17,440 bases of DNA from Gammaproteobacteria bacterium (GCA_003228965.1 QIGP01000086.1:1-17440), one strand, 5' to 3'. Numbered from the stretch's first letter, positions 1 to 6,816 are shown. Program-made: numbers and translations. Notes: generated by a model not told the origin, from the letters alone.

Positions 1-1
1 A

Positions 2-2056
2 CGTTCTTTGTTCAAGGGATTCGAGACCTTGATGGTACAAGCAAGGGAGGAGGGTACCCAGCTGTCTTGCATCATGGTGGATATTGATAACTTCAAAAGA
101 GTAAACGACGACTTTGGTCATGCAACCGGTGACGCCGTCATTAAAAAAATGGTAGAAACCTTGCGTGATCACGCATCGCCTGACGACTTGATCGGTCGGT
201 ACGGTGGGGAAGAGTTTTGCATCGTATTGCCAAAGTGCGATAGCGCTGATGCGGCCGTACGCGCGCAAGCTATTCTGCAAGACATGCGTGCGGGCAAGTG
301 TACTACTCTGGACGAAATGCCTTTAGTCACTGCGAGCTTCGGTGTTAGCGAGCTTACCGACACTATTGCTGATCAGTCAGCGCTTGTCGACTGTGCTGAC
401 AAAGCACTCTATAAGGCAAAAGATAACGGACGTAATCAGGTTTTCATTTTTGATCAGGCCCACAATGAGCAAGCTGACAAGAATCCGGACCAAACTGATG
501 GTTTGCAAGCCCGTGAGGCCGTTACCGAGGTTTCTCGTGTGACTAAGAAGGCTCAAGTTGATTACGTGTCGACGCTGCAACTTCGAATTGAAGGTCTTGA
601 AACAGCATTGACTTTAAAATCCAGTGACGGCGTACTTGAGCGAGTTACTCAGTTGCCTGAACGCCAGTTGTTCCTGGATCGAGCTGATCAGGCTATCAGA
701 CGCGCAAAGAGGTACCAGCACAACGTAGTGGCGATCTCACTTCACCTGGAAGCTCTAAATCCTGTGCGAGATGCACTAGGAGAAATGGCGGCAGAAAAAT
801 TCCGCGATATCGCTTTGGATCTAATTCGATCGACACTAAGGTCCCACGATACAATTAGTTCGCTTAATAATGCGAAATTACCACATAGTGTTGCTCGCAT
901 AGGCACTGAACAATTAGGCATGTTGCTCACCGATATTAAAGACATCGAAGTGATTCCTCACGTTATTCAACGTGTACAAGACGCGTTGTCAGCTGTGCAG
1001 GAAATTGCCGGAAATGAAATTAGCCTCTCATCTGTTGTAGGGATTAGTATCTATCCACAAGACAGCCTGGATGCGGTAACGCTGTTGCGACACTCTAAAG
1101 CTGCAATGAGTTCCGTGTTAAACTCGCCTAGTCGAGACAGGGCGCGATATTATTCGCCAGAAATAGACGAAATGTCGAAGCGGCGTTTGCAACTTGAAAC
1201 TGACTTGCGGCGCGCAGTAGAACGCAATGAGTTCACTGTGCACTACCAGCCCAAGATGAGCATTCGAGACGAAAATATTATTGGTATGGAGGCGCTATTG
1301 CGTTGGAACCATCGCCAGAAAGGCCTTATTCCACCAGATGAATTTATTCCAGTGGCCGAACAAATCGGTTGCATGGGGGCTATAAGCCAGCAAACCATTC
1401 AGAGCGTTTGCAGACAAATTCGGTCATGGCAAGAAGCCGGCCTGGGAGATGTGCCTATCGCCGTCAACTTGTCGGCGGTGGAATTTCGCGACGCTAATCT
1501 GGCCGAGAAAATTCTCAAAACGGTTAAGGATGTGGGTATTGATCCGGCGCTGTTGGAGTTCGAGATTACTGAAAGTGTGGTTATGGAGGACGCGAATGAC
1601 GCTGCCAGCATAATGGATAAACTAACGACCGCTGGTGCACGAATATCGATTGACGACTTTGGTACTCAATACGCCACACTGCAATGTTTGACTCGTTTCC
1701 CAATATCCACGATCAAGATTGATCGTACTTTCTTGCGCGATATTCTAACCAACGCCCAAGATGCGGCCGTCGTAAACGGAGTCACTTCTTTGGCGCATAC
1801 AATGGGTTTAACAGTGGTAGCCGAGGGCGTTGAAGAGGCTGAGCAAGTCTCCTATCTTGCGGATCTACAGTGTGACCAGATACAGGGGTTTTATTTTAGC
1901 AAGCCCCTTCCTAGTGAGGAGGCCCGTGCTCTACTGGCAAATCCAACAGGAATTGAAACTCTAATGAGGGAGGCCAAAGGCGTGCAAAACGGGAGTACAT
2001 CGAACGCTCAATTTCTTGGAGTAATCAATGAACTGGAAACGGCAATCGTCAATTAG
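2..2056 (+). CDS. GGDEF-GGDEF(degenerate)-EAL c-di-GMP turnover protein, 5' end outside window
   Basis: Partial gene. The reading frame is open to the window edge and the first codons read R-S-L-F, the usual start region of a GGDEF domain (N-R-R-S-L-F), so the true start lies upstream. Residues are numbered from the TTG at 8. GGDEF domain at about 1-147: metal-binding D25/D27 region and GGEEF signature at 66-70. The upstream inhibitory I-site (RxxD) is lost, reading S-P-D-D at 57-60. A charged, probably helical linker covers about 165-205. A second GGDEF fold covers about 213-380, with GTEQL at 299-303 in place of the signature, so it is probably catalytically dead. EAL domain at about 395-645: EALLRW (428), NLSAVEF (487), E519/E522 region, DDFG (549-552), K570, E606 and QG (626). 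These phosphodiesterase residues look intact. The likely role is making and/or degrading cyclic di-GMP. N-terminal sensory domains cannot be seen. Confidence 0.9.
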   Translation, partial: RSLFKGFETLMVQAREEGTQLSCIMVDIDNFKRVNDDFGHATGDAVIKKMVETLRDHASPDDLIGRYGGEEFCIVLPKCDSADAAVRAQAILQDMRAGKCTTLDEMPLVTASFGVSELTDTIADQSALVDCADKALYKAKDNGRNQVFIFDQAHNEQADKNPDQTDGLQAREAVTEVSRVTKKAQVDYVSTLQLRIEGLETALTLKSSDGVLERVTQLPERQLFLDRADQAIRRAKRYQHNVVAISLHLEALNPVRDALGEMAAEKFRDIALDLIRSTLRSHDTISSLNNAKLPHSVARIGTEQLGMLLTDIKDIEVIPHVIQRVQDALSAVQEIAGNEISLSSVVGISIYPQDSLDAVTLLRHSKAAMSSVLNSPSRDRARYYSPEIDEMSKRRLQLETDLRRAVERNEFTVHYQPKMSIRDENIIGMEALLRWNHRQKGLIPPDEFIPVAEQIGCMGAISQQTIQSVCRQIRSWQEAGLGDVPIAVNLSAVEFRDANLAEKILKTVKDVGIDPALLEFEITESVVMEDANDAASIMDKLTTAGARISIDDFGTQYATLQCLTRFPISTIKIDRTFLRDILTNAQDAAVVNGVTSLAHTMGLTVVAEGVEEAEQVSYLADLQCDQIQGFYFSKPLPSEEARALLANPTGIETLMREAKGVQNGSTSNAQFLGVINELETAIVN

Positions 2057-2227
2057 GCCGTTAATTCATACTTGCGATGAACCCAATTTCGGCCACCGCT
2101 AGCGAATGACAAAGTATCAAATCTGGTTCAATCGGCCTGTCGAGCTTACCTGATGATAGTATCGATTTTCCTGGAGAGCTTACCCTGGCTTGTTTAGACA
2201 CATCCAATTTTATTATCGAACCGGAAT

Positions 2228-2878
2228 TCAGGCGGTGACCCTTGGTGTGTCAGAAGGTAGTGACTGAGTCGCCGCATAGGCACTCATGCCATCGTGTGCA
2301 GCGGAAGAGTGAGCGTCGCCGCACGCCGCGCAACTCGTTGCAGTTTTAGTTGTGTTTTTCGAAACTTCCGCATCCGTTTCGTTACTTGTCTCGCCTGCTT
2401 CTTCTTCAGAGCGCTTCGCGGCAATATCGGCTTGAGCTTGCGACGCCATTTGCGTGGCTTCGGCGGCAACACTTCGATCTTGTGACGATGGGTTGGCAGG
2501 CGCCAAGGCGGCGCGTCGAATTATTTGTGCTTTACGTAGTGTTGCGACCGGATTGTCTGCTACAGCTGAGGTGTCAATTTGCACTTCGCCACCTACGGCA
2601 TACATTTGTTGATCAGGCCCACGTTCGAAAGTGTAGTTGGCGCCTCCTTTCGCAATGCCTCCGGCGGCCGAAAGGTGTGCTTGCTCGTGAGCACGTACTT
2701 CACGGTCACGGGCTTTGAGTTCGCGCACTCGTTGTTGATCTTCCTCACTGAGTTCTGTAGATTGCGATTGCAAACTATCTTGCTCTTGCGCCGATTGAGC
2801 GGACGTCGTCGCTTCTTTGCCGTGATGATAGGCAGGAGTGACGGGGCTATAGGTTTGTTGATTCGTTGCAGAAATCAA
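2228..2878 (-). CDS. SprA-related putative zinc metalloprotease, flagellar regulon member
   Basis: A 216-aa protein when started at the TTG at 2878. The frame stays open upstream (another TTG at 2926), but a sigma-28 like promoter lies at 2911-2937, so translation should start downstream of it. The chosen start gives M-I-S-A-T-N-Q-Q, which resembles family N-termini as I remember them; TTG at 2890 is an alternative. The ribosome site is weak. The conserved core runs from about 42 to 150: L-S-E-E-D-Q-Q-R-V-R-E-L-K, then HEQAH at 64-68 (an HExxH-type zinc motif), a G-rich segment, Y-T-F-E-R-G-P-D and V-G-G-E-V-Q-I-D. This is the SprA-related family, annotated as putative metalloprotease; its substrate is unknown to me. 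The N- and C-termini are low-complexity. The C-terminal tail carries C183-x-x-C186 followed by H190 and H195. There is no signal peptide. Control by FliA suggests a job linked to late flagellar assembly or motility. Confidence 0.8.
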   Translation of the reverse strand: MISATNQQTYSPVTPAYHHGKEATTSAQSAQEQDSLQSQSTELSEEDQQRVRELKARDREVRAHEQAHLSAAGGIAKGGANYTFERGPDQQMYAVGGEVQIDTSAVADNPVATLRKAQIIRRAALAPANPSSQDRSVAAEATQMASQAQADIAAKRSEEEAGETSNETDAEVSKNTTKTATSCAACGDAHSSAAHDGMSAYAATQSLPSDTPRVTA

Positions 2879-2910
2879 TTTTGCGCTCAAGAATTTAACG
2901 TTATCTAGTG

Positions 2911-2937
2911 TTAGCGACCATGCCAAGCGAAACTTTA
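2911..2937 (-). promoter_or_regulatory. Sigma-28 (FliA) type promoter of the SprA-related gene
   Basis: On the minus strand, TAAAGTTT (2930-2937) is followed by exactly 11 bases and GTCGCTAA (2911-2918). The FliA consensus is TAAAGTTT-N11-GCCGATAA, so the -35 is perfect and the -10 has two mismatches. The -10 closely resembles the flgM promoter in this same window (GCCGCTAA). Transcription should begin near 2904, giving a short leader before the TTG at 2878. The left MITE-like repeat begins at 2939, one base beyond the -35 box. Confidence 0.7.
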
Positions 2938-2938
2938 G

Positions 2939-3047
2939 GGTTCTGTCACAAATAGCTGTTTTATCACTTTTCCATTTTAAAAATACCTTAGTTTACAGCG
3001 TTTCTAAACACCAGAATACGCTCCAAAACGCTATTTGCGACAGAACC
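2939..3047. repeat. MITE-like repeat, left copy
   Basis: This 109-bp copy differs from the right copy at about six positions, including a one-base gap. Its 18-bp terminal inverted repeats read GGTTCTGTCACAAATAGC and, reversed from the other end, GGTTCTGTCGCAAATAGC: one mismatch, at position 10. The match continues for about five more bases (GTTTT) after a one-base gap. A second internal inverted pair, AGCGTTT and AAACGCT, lies in the right half. It contains no coding sequence of note. Confidence 0.85.
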
Positions 3048-3188
3048 TTGAAAGCTCGTTGCTGTGCGTGCAAGTTAGCCTTGACCGGATTGATCGCAGC
3101 GGTTTTTAAGGTATGCGACTCAACATACCAGACAGTTCATTGTAACTCATTGTTTTATCTTTAGTAGTGACGAATCACGGACTTGTGC

Positions 3189-3220
3189 TACTCAAAGTGT
3201 TTGAGTACTATCAAGTAGTA
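3189..3220. promoter_or_regulatory. Operator-like overlapping palindromes upstream of the ATPase gene
   Basis: TACTCAAA-GTG-TTTGAGTA (3189-3207) is a perfect 8-bp inverted repeat with a 3-base spacer. It runs directly into a second one, TACTA-TCAAG-TAGTA (3206-3220). The pair ends about 20 bases before the GTG start of the ATPase gene, a position suited to a repressor or autoregulator site. No clear -35/-10 pair could be placed. Confidence 0.35.
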
Positions 3221-3241
3221 TTTAGTTGTGAATGATTACTA

Positions 3242-4375
3242 GTGGCGATTCAATTCGATCCTTGGCACTACCCGCGTGGCGAACTCGTCGAAGAATTATT
3301 CCGATGGTTTGGAACCGGCGTGGTTCGTCGCGTTGCAATGTTCGCGCCGCGGCGCAAAGGGAAAACGTGGTTCTTAATCCGCGATTTAGCACCGGCATGT
3401 ATACGCCGGCGCTATATACCGGTTTACGCTTCCCTATGGCGTGTACCTGACGCCCCTCACATACCAGTACTCGAGGGGATCAACGCGGCCAATACATTGC
3501 TTGATAATCGGAGAGTGCCATGGAAAAAATATCTATCACAGCTACAGACTGTCGCCCTCAACGCGGGTGTAATTTCTGCAACGTGGACCCCTGGTCCGGT
3601 TGACCCAGTTGCAGCGTCGACCGCTGAACTAGCTGAGCTTCAAAGTGCACTAGCAAAATTGGTTGAGCGAGCGCCCGAAGGGAAGGTCGTGCTAATGATC
3701 GACGAAGCACAGCATATGGTCACTCATCCTAAGTTTAGCGCCTTCACACACAGTCTACGCACGGCACTCGATACGCTTGAAGCGTCAGGTGCAACGAACC
3801 TGCACACATTGTTCACCGGTTCGTCGAGAACGAACCTCGCTCGATTGCTGAATGACCCGGGTGCGCCGTTTTATCAATCCGTTGAGCAATTGGAATTACC
3901 AGACCTCGACCAGGACTACACCGATTTCGTGGTATCGCAGCTAAAACGATTGGGCGGCATTAAGAGCATTGGTAAACTAAATTGCTGGGAGGCCTTTGAC
4001 ACGGTTGGTCGATCCCCTTTTTACATGGAGTTGGTGATCCGATCACTCATGTTGCGCCAAACCCAAAATATAGACGATGCCGCGCAGGCTTCCCTGGAGG
4101 TCATGGCGAAGAGTCCTGCATTGTCTTCACGCTGGCGAGGTTTACGCGCTCTGGATCAGGTTATCTACGTGTCAGTTTGCCAATCGGAGCCGATATATTC
4201 GGAAGAGGCGTTGGCTAAATGGACGGCGACGCTTAATAGAAGTGTAACCAAGACTCACGTTCAGAATGCGGTACGCCGATTGCAAAAACTGAGTCTCGTA
4301 TCTCGAAGTGCTCGCGGTCAGTATCAAAATGAAGATCCCGAATTGTTAGCGTGGGCGAAAATGCAAGCGAATTGA
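3242..4375 (+). CDS. AAA/P-loop ATPase of unknown function, cargo of the repeat-bounded element
   Basis: A 377-aa cytoplasmic protein with no signal peptide or membrane segment. The GTG at 3242 is chosen because a stop lies three codons upstream and the following F-D-P-W-H-Y-P-R-G-E-L is the characteristic N-terminus of this ATPase family, as I recall it. No good ribosome site is visible. The P-loop at 35-42 reads A-P-R-R-K-G-K-T, with Ala in place of the usual first Gly. Walker B at 151-157 reads L-M-I-D-E-A-Q, the IDEAQ form seen in many AAA proteins of the ExeA/TniB/archaeal-ATPase kind. A sensor-1 like segment L-F-T-G-S-S-R lies at 190-196. The region after about 250 looks like a helical lid, and the end (about 315-375) like a winged helix. 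The lone gene between two MITE-like copies suggests cargo. A transposition helper, a defence protein and a regulator are all possible; none is shown. Confidence 0.8.
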   Translation: MAIQFDPWHYPRGELVEELFRWFGTGVVRRVAMFAPRRKGKTWFLIRDLAPACIRRRYIPVYASLWRVPDAPHIPVLEGINAANTLLDNRRVPWKKYLSQLQTVALNAGVISATWTPGPVDPVAASTAELAELQSALAKLVERAPEGKVVLMIDEAQHMVTHPKFSAFTHSLRTALDTLEASGATNLHTLFTGSSRTNLARLLNDPGAPFYQSVEQLELPDLDQDYTDFVVSQLKRLGGIKSIGKLNCWEAFDTVGRSPFYMELVIRSLMLRQTQNIDDAAQASLEVMAKSPALSSRWRGLRALDQVIYVSVCQSEPIYSEEALAKWTATLNRSVTKTHVQNAVRRLQKLSLVSRSARGQYQNEDPELLAWAKMQAN

Positions 4376-4429
4376 TGTTCGTGCAAAGTACTGAGCAGTT
4401 CTGGGTCGTACTAAATTGGCGAGTTTCTA

Positions 4430-4539
4430 GGTTCTGTCGCAATTAGCTGTTCTATCACTTTTGCCATTTCAAAAATACCTTAGTTTACAGCGTTTCTAAA
4501 CACCAGAATACGCTCCAAAACGCTAATTGCGACAGAACC
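4430..4539. repeat. MITE-like repeat, right copy
   Basis: A 110-bp direct copy of the 2939-3047 repeat. Its 18-bp ends are perfect inverted repeats: GGTTCTGTCGCAATTAGC at the left and its exact reverse complement at the right. It lies between the convergent ends of the ATPase gene and flgN, so its hairpin potential could also affect transcript ends there. Confidence 0.85.
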
Positions 4540-4580
4540 ATTAGAGGCGCCCTTGAGGCGCGAGCGAAGGTTTGTGACGG

Positions 4581-5072
4581 TTACGCGCGTCCCAAATGAG
4601 TCACGTCTTTAGGTCCATCAAGTCCGTTTGGGCCGTACAGCCCCGGTGAGTCCGGACATCCGCGAAGAATTTGTAATGACTTTTCAATGTGACCTCGGCG
4701 AATTCGGACGAAGGAGCCGTTGGCGGCATTGGCTTCGCGACAATTCTCCAGCTTGCCGAGGAAGGCATCCCATTGGTTGGGAACGCTAACAGTATGTTGA
4801 TGATTCAAGAAGTTATTAATTTCAGAATTATCGAGTTTGAGATCGAGGCACAGTTGGACGCGTCGACTGTCGAAAGTTTCCAGCCTGACTATGCAATCGG
4901 CTTTGTTCTGGCCGCATTGGTCTATCGCTTCGATGTTTCCCGCACTCATGGCTTCTCGTTCGTCCCCCAGCAAACTCAAGAGTTTATCCACGCAGTCGGT
5001 TGCTGACTGCAAAATACTGGCAAGCTCGTGAGCGTTACCGGACATTTTGGGTTCAATACGAGAAATAGTCAT
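4581..5072 (-). CDS. flgN: FlgN, type III export chaperone for FlgK and FlgL
   Basis: A 163-aa, mostly helical cytoplasmic protein. FlgN binds the C-terminal ends of the hook-associated proteins FlgK and FlgL and delivers them to the flagellar export apparatus. Both clients are encoded in this window. The sequence has the heptad-like N-terminal helices (L-L-S-L-L-G-D-E-R-E), the N-G-S-F-V-R-I-R-R segment near 117-125, and a C-terminal L-Y-G-P-N-G motif typical of the family. The ATG directly follows the flgM stop (TAG then ATG with no gap), which argues for translational coupling and fixes the start. The stop lies only about 40 bp from the right MITE-like repeat, so the insertion apparently spared the gene. 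Family assignment rests on short motifs plus position next to flgM. Confidence 0.88.
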   Translation of the reverse strand: MTISRIEPKMSGNAHELASILQSATDCVDKLLSLLGDEREAMSAGNIEAIDQCGQNKADCIVRLETFDSRRVQLCLDLKLDNSEINNFLNHQHTVSVPNQWDAFLGKLENCREANAANGSFVRIRRGHIEKSLQILRGCPDSPGLYGPNGLDGPKDVTHLGRA

Positions 5073-5405
5073 CTACTTGTCACCTGGCATGGCCTGATCC
5101 ACGGAAAGCATCTTGTCGGCCGTACGTTCTGCAGAGATCTCGTAGTTACCCGATTCAATTCGACTTCGAACGTCGTCAACCCGTTTTGTATCGACCTCAG
5201 CCACGGTACTTAATTTAGCTTCCACGGCCTGCATCAGGCGTACGTCGTCGGTCAGTTCGATCGTGTCGACGTTTTGTGATTGGGTCGCTGGAGCCCCGGC
5301 AGCCAGGCTCGATTTGTCCATGGACTTGTCGGGTCCCTGGGGTTGAGTGGGTCTTCCGGAAATTTGCAGGTACTGATTTGTCATTGAGTCTATGTTGTTA
5401 GTCAT
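5073..5405 (-). CDS. flgM: FlgM, anti-sigma-28 factor
   Basis: A 110-aa protein that binds FliA (sigma-28) and keeps late flagellar genes off until the hook is complete, when FlgM is exported. The N-terminal half is low-complexity and polar (Q-, S- and P-rich), as expected for an intrinsically disordered export substrate. The C-terminal FliA-binding part is recognisable: V-R-S-R-I-E-S-G-N-Y-E-I, then an A-D-K-M-L segment. The ATG at 5405 is preceded by a good ribosome site (AGGAG). The gene has its own sigma-28 type promoter (5442-5468), giving the usual autoregulatory loop, and is probably also read from the flgA promoter as flgA-flgM-flgN. The stop codon abuts the flgN start. Confidence 0.93.
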   Translation of the reverse strand: MTNNIDSMTNQYLQISGRPTQPQGPDKSMDKSSLAAGAPATQSQNVDTIELTDDVRLMQAVEAKLSTVAEVDTKRVDDVRSRIESGNYEISAERTADKMLSVDQAMPGDK

Positions 5406-5441
5406 GAGCTAAAGCTCTCCTGTGTGTATCTTGCAAAGTTG

Positions 5442-5468
5442 TTAGCGGCACAGACAGCCGAAACTTTA
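5442..5468 (-). promoter_or_regulatory. Sigma-28 (FliA) promoter of flgMN
   Basis: On the minus strand, TAAAGTTT (5461-5468), 11 bases, then GCCGCTAA (5442-5449): one mismatch from the FliA consensus TAAAGTTT-N11-GCCGATAA. The predicted start point near 5435 leaves a leader of about 30 bases before the flgM ATG. Late expression of flgM from a FliA promoter is well known in enteric bacteria. Confidence 0.88.
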
Positions 5469-5577
5469 AGGATTTATGTAAAAAGACTGCGTTGCCCTAT
5501 TTTCTTCGGTGTAGAGGTATTCCCCTAGACATGAAGTAAATTCTATGAAGTAGATATAAATCATTGTTATATTTAAT

Positions 5578-6345
5578 TTAATAGCCTATATCAATAAGTT
5601 CGGAAGAACGTACGATACCTTCAATTGTTCGTCCGGACGAGCGATTTTTAACCCGAATTCTTTGGCCCAATCGGCCGTCACTCAGGGCAGTGCCTGCCAT
5701 TCGTATTCGGATTGAGCTGTTACTTAAACCCGATCGGATCGTAAGTGACTGGCCGCGGCGCACAATATTCGGCGCGGTCAATAGCTCGTTTCGTACGGGT
5801 TCACCCTCAGGAAGGCGTCTTTTCAGAACCATTCCAGTAATTATTTCTCCAGCACGAATGTAGCCACCGCGCAGGCTACCCAGGTCACGTTCCTGAGTAA
5901 TAACGTCGTTCTCAGTTAGCACCGTGCCGGCGGCCAGCGGTTTGGACGCGACCAAAACCTCTGCAGCAACTCCTATACGAACCGGAACAAACAGTTTCCA
6001 TTTTCTTGGAGACGTACAACGAACACCTACTGTGGTATTTGAGCCGAGCCGGCTTCCAGGGGGCAGGTAGGCGTTAAGTGGGACGTCACATAAATGCAGT
6101 TTCAGTCGGTCATCAAGTTCGCCCGGGTTAATCGTCGTTCGCTGGCCTGGTTTCGCGGCCTGGCGTTTTACGAAGTTGGCAGCGGTTGTTCGAATGTCCG
6201 CGAGCGGGTGCCAGCTTTGCGTTTGTGTATCGGCGGAGCGAGCATACGAAGGCGTCGCTTGTATACATAGTATTATCAGTAAAAAGAGCGGCGACAGAAA
6301 ATTGACGCTTTTAGGGCAAGCTTTTTTGGTGACAGGCCCGGTCAT
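5578..6345 (-). CDS. flgA: FlgA, periplasmic chaperone for P-ring assembly
   Basis: A 255-aa protein from the ATG at 6345. It has an N-terminal secretion signal: K-K residues, then a hydrophobic core with L-F-L-L-I-I-L and a likely cut after P-S-Y-A (about residue 35). The mature part has two Cys and a C-terminal SAF/FlgA domain, with A-S-K-P-L-A-A-G-T-V-L, the R-D-L-G-S-L-R-G-G-Y segment and G-Q-S-L-T-I-R-S-G. FlgA helps FlgI subunits polymerise around the rod in the periplasm. A GTG at 6405 would add 20 residues before the signal peptide; the ATG is preferred because it gives a more normal signal peptide, although its ribosome site (GGAGA) is about 12 bases away. It is divergent from flgB and runs toward flgMN with a 172-bp gap. 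Confidence 0.9.
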   Translation of the reverse strand: MTGPVTKKACPKSVNFLSPLFLLIILCIQATPSYARSADTQTQSWHPLADIRTTAANFVKRQAAKPGQRTTINPGELDDRLKLHLCDVPLNAYLPPGSRLGSNTTVGVRCTSPRKWKLFVPVRIGVAAEVLVASKPLAAGTVLTENDVITQERDLGSLRGGYIRAGEIITGMVLKRRLPEGEPVRNELLTAPNIVRRGQSLTIRSGLSNSSIRIRMAGTALSDGRLGQRIRVKNRSSGRTIEGIVRSSELIDIGY

Positions 6346-6464
6346 GGAATTTCGCTGTCTCCGAAGATTTGAGCTAAGTCTCAGATATTTATCTATTAAA
6401 ATCACGTGCCTAGTTCCAGTTAGTCAGTCATCTGACGAAGTAGTGTTTGCCTGCTTAACTGGAC

Positions 6465-6480
6465 TGCATATTTCGTGCCA
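6465..6480 (-). promoter_or_regulatory. Sigma-54 like promoter toward flgA
   Basis: On the minus strand: TGGCAC, five bases, ATGCA. The invariant GG (-24) and GC (-12) are present with the correct 10-base separation. It deviates from the TTGCA consensus by one base. The predicted start near 6454 gives a leader of about 110 bases to the ATG at 6345, or about 50 to the GTG at 6405. Confidence 0.5.
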
Positions 6481-6816
6481 CATTTGGAGAATGAATCGTG
6501 AGCCGGTGGAATTGTTGTGGGAGTGTCCAAACAACATCTGTACGTTCGGCTTCTGATTGGCCTGTCCGAACTCATCAAAGCTAAAGCCACATATTTCTCA
6601 TCCTGAAGCCGAGCATGCAAATGCTTTTAGAGCCTCTGTATAAAGGTGCCAAACAGCGAAAATAATCATCGAGCCCAAATTCTGAACTCCAGGTCTGACA
6701 CTGGGAACTAACGGCACCCTCGATGATTGCCGCCGGGCGGTAAGTCTTTGCCGCTTTGCTCCTCCAAACGTTTCGCTCCTTCTGGTAAACCCAATGAAAG
6801 TCAGCGGTTACTGAAG

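Larger units (their letters stand above)
2939..4539. mobile_element. Putative non-autonomous element: two MITE-like repeats flanking an ATPase gene
   Basis: A 1601-bp segment is bounded by two ~110-bp direct copies of one repeat, each ending in the same terminal inverted repeats. The outer ends are therefore inverted relative to each other, GGTTCTGTCACAAATAGC on the left and GCTAATTGCGACAGAACC on the right. It holds a single gene, an ATPase, and no transposase. It sits between flgN and a sigma-28 controlled gene. The ends resemble insertion-sequence termini of the IS5/IS6 kind (GG-T-T-C-T-G-T-x-G-C-A-A), from memory and not checked. There is no convincing target duplication: TTAG (2935-2938) precedes the left end and ATTAG (4540-4544) follows the right. 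Movement as one unit, two separate MITE insertions around a resident gene, or recombination between copies are all possible. Confidence 0.6.

Noticed and set aside
2350..2718. Plus-strand open frame of 122 codons opposite the SprA-related gene
   Set aside because: It is a shadow of the conserved minus-strand gene, with no recognisable protein features.
2879..2926. Upstream TTG start for the SprA-related gene
   Set aside because: The codons overlap the -10 and spacer of a sigma-28 like promoter, and no ribosome site is seen.
2931..4547. Target site duplication around the repeat-bounded element or its single copies
   Set aside because: Flanking 8-mers do not match for either copy. TTAG before the left end and ATTAG after the right end are offset by one base and too short to trust.
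4547..4561. GCGCC-CTTGA-GGCGC hairpin after flgN as a terminator
   Set aside because: The stem is only 5 bp and no T-run follows in the flgN direction.
6420..6620. Minus-strand 66-codon open frame between flgA and flgB
   Set aside because: It crosses the flgA promoter candidate and has no recognisable content; treated as non-coding.
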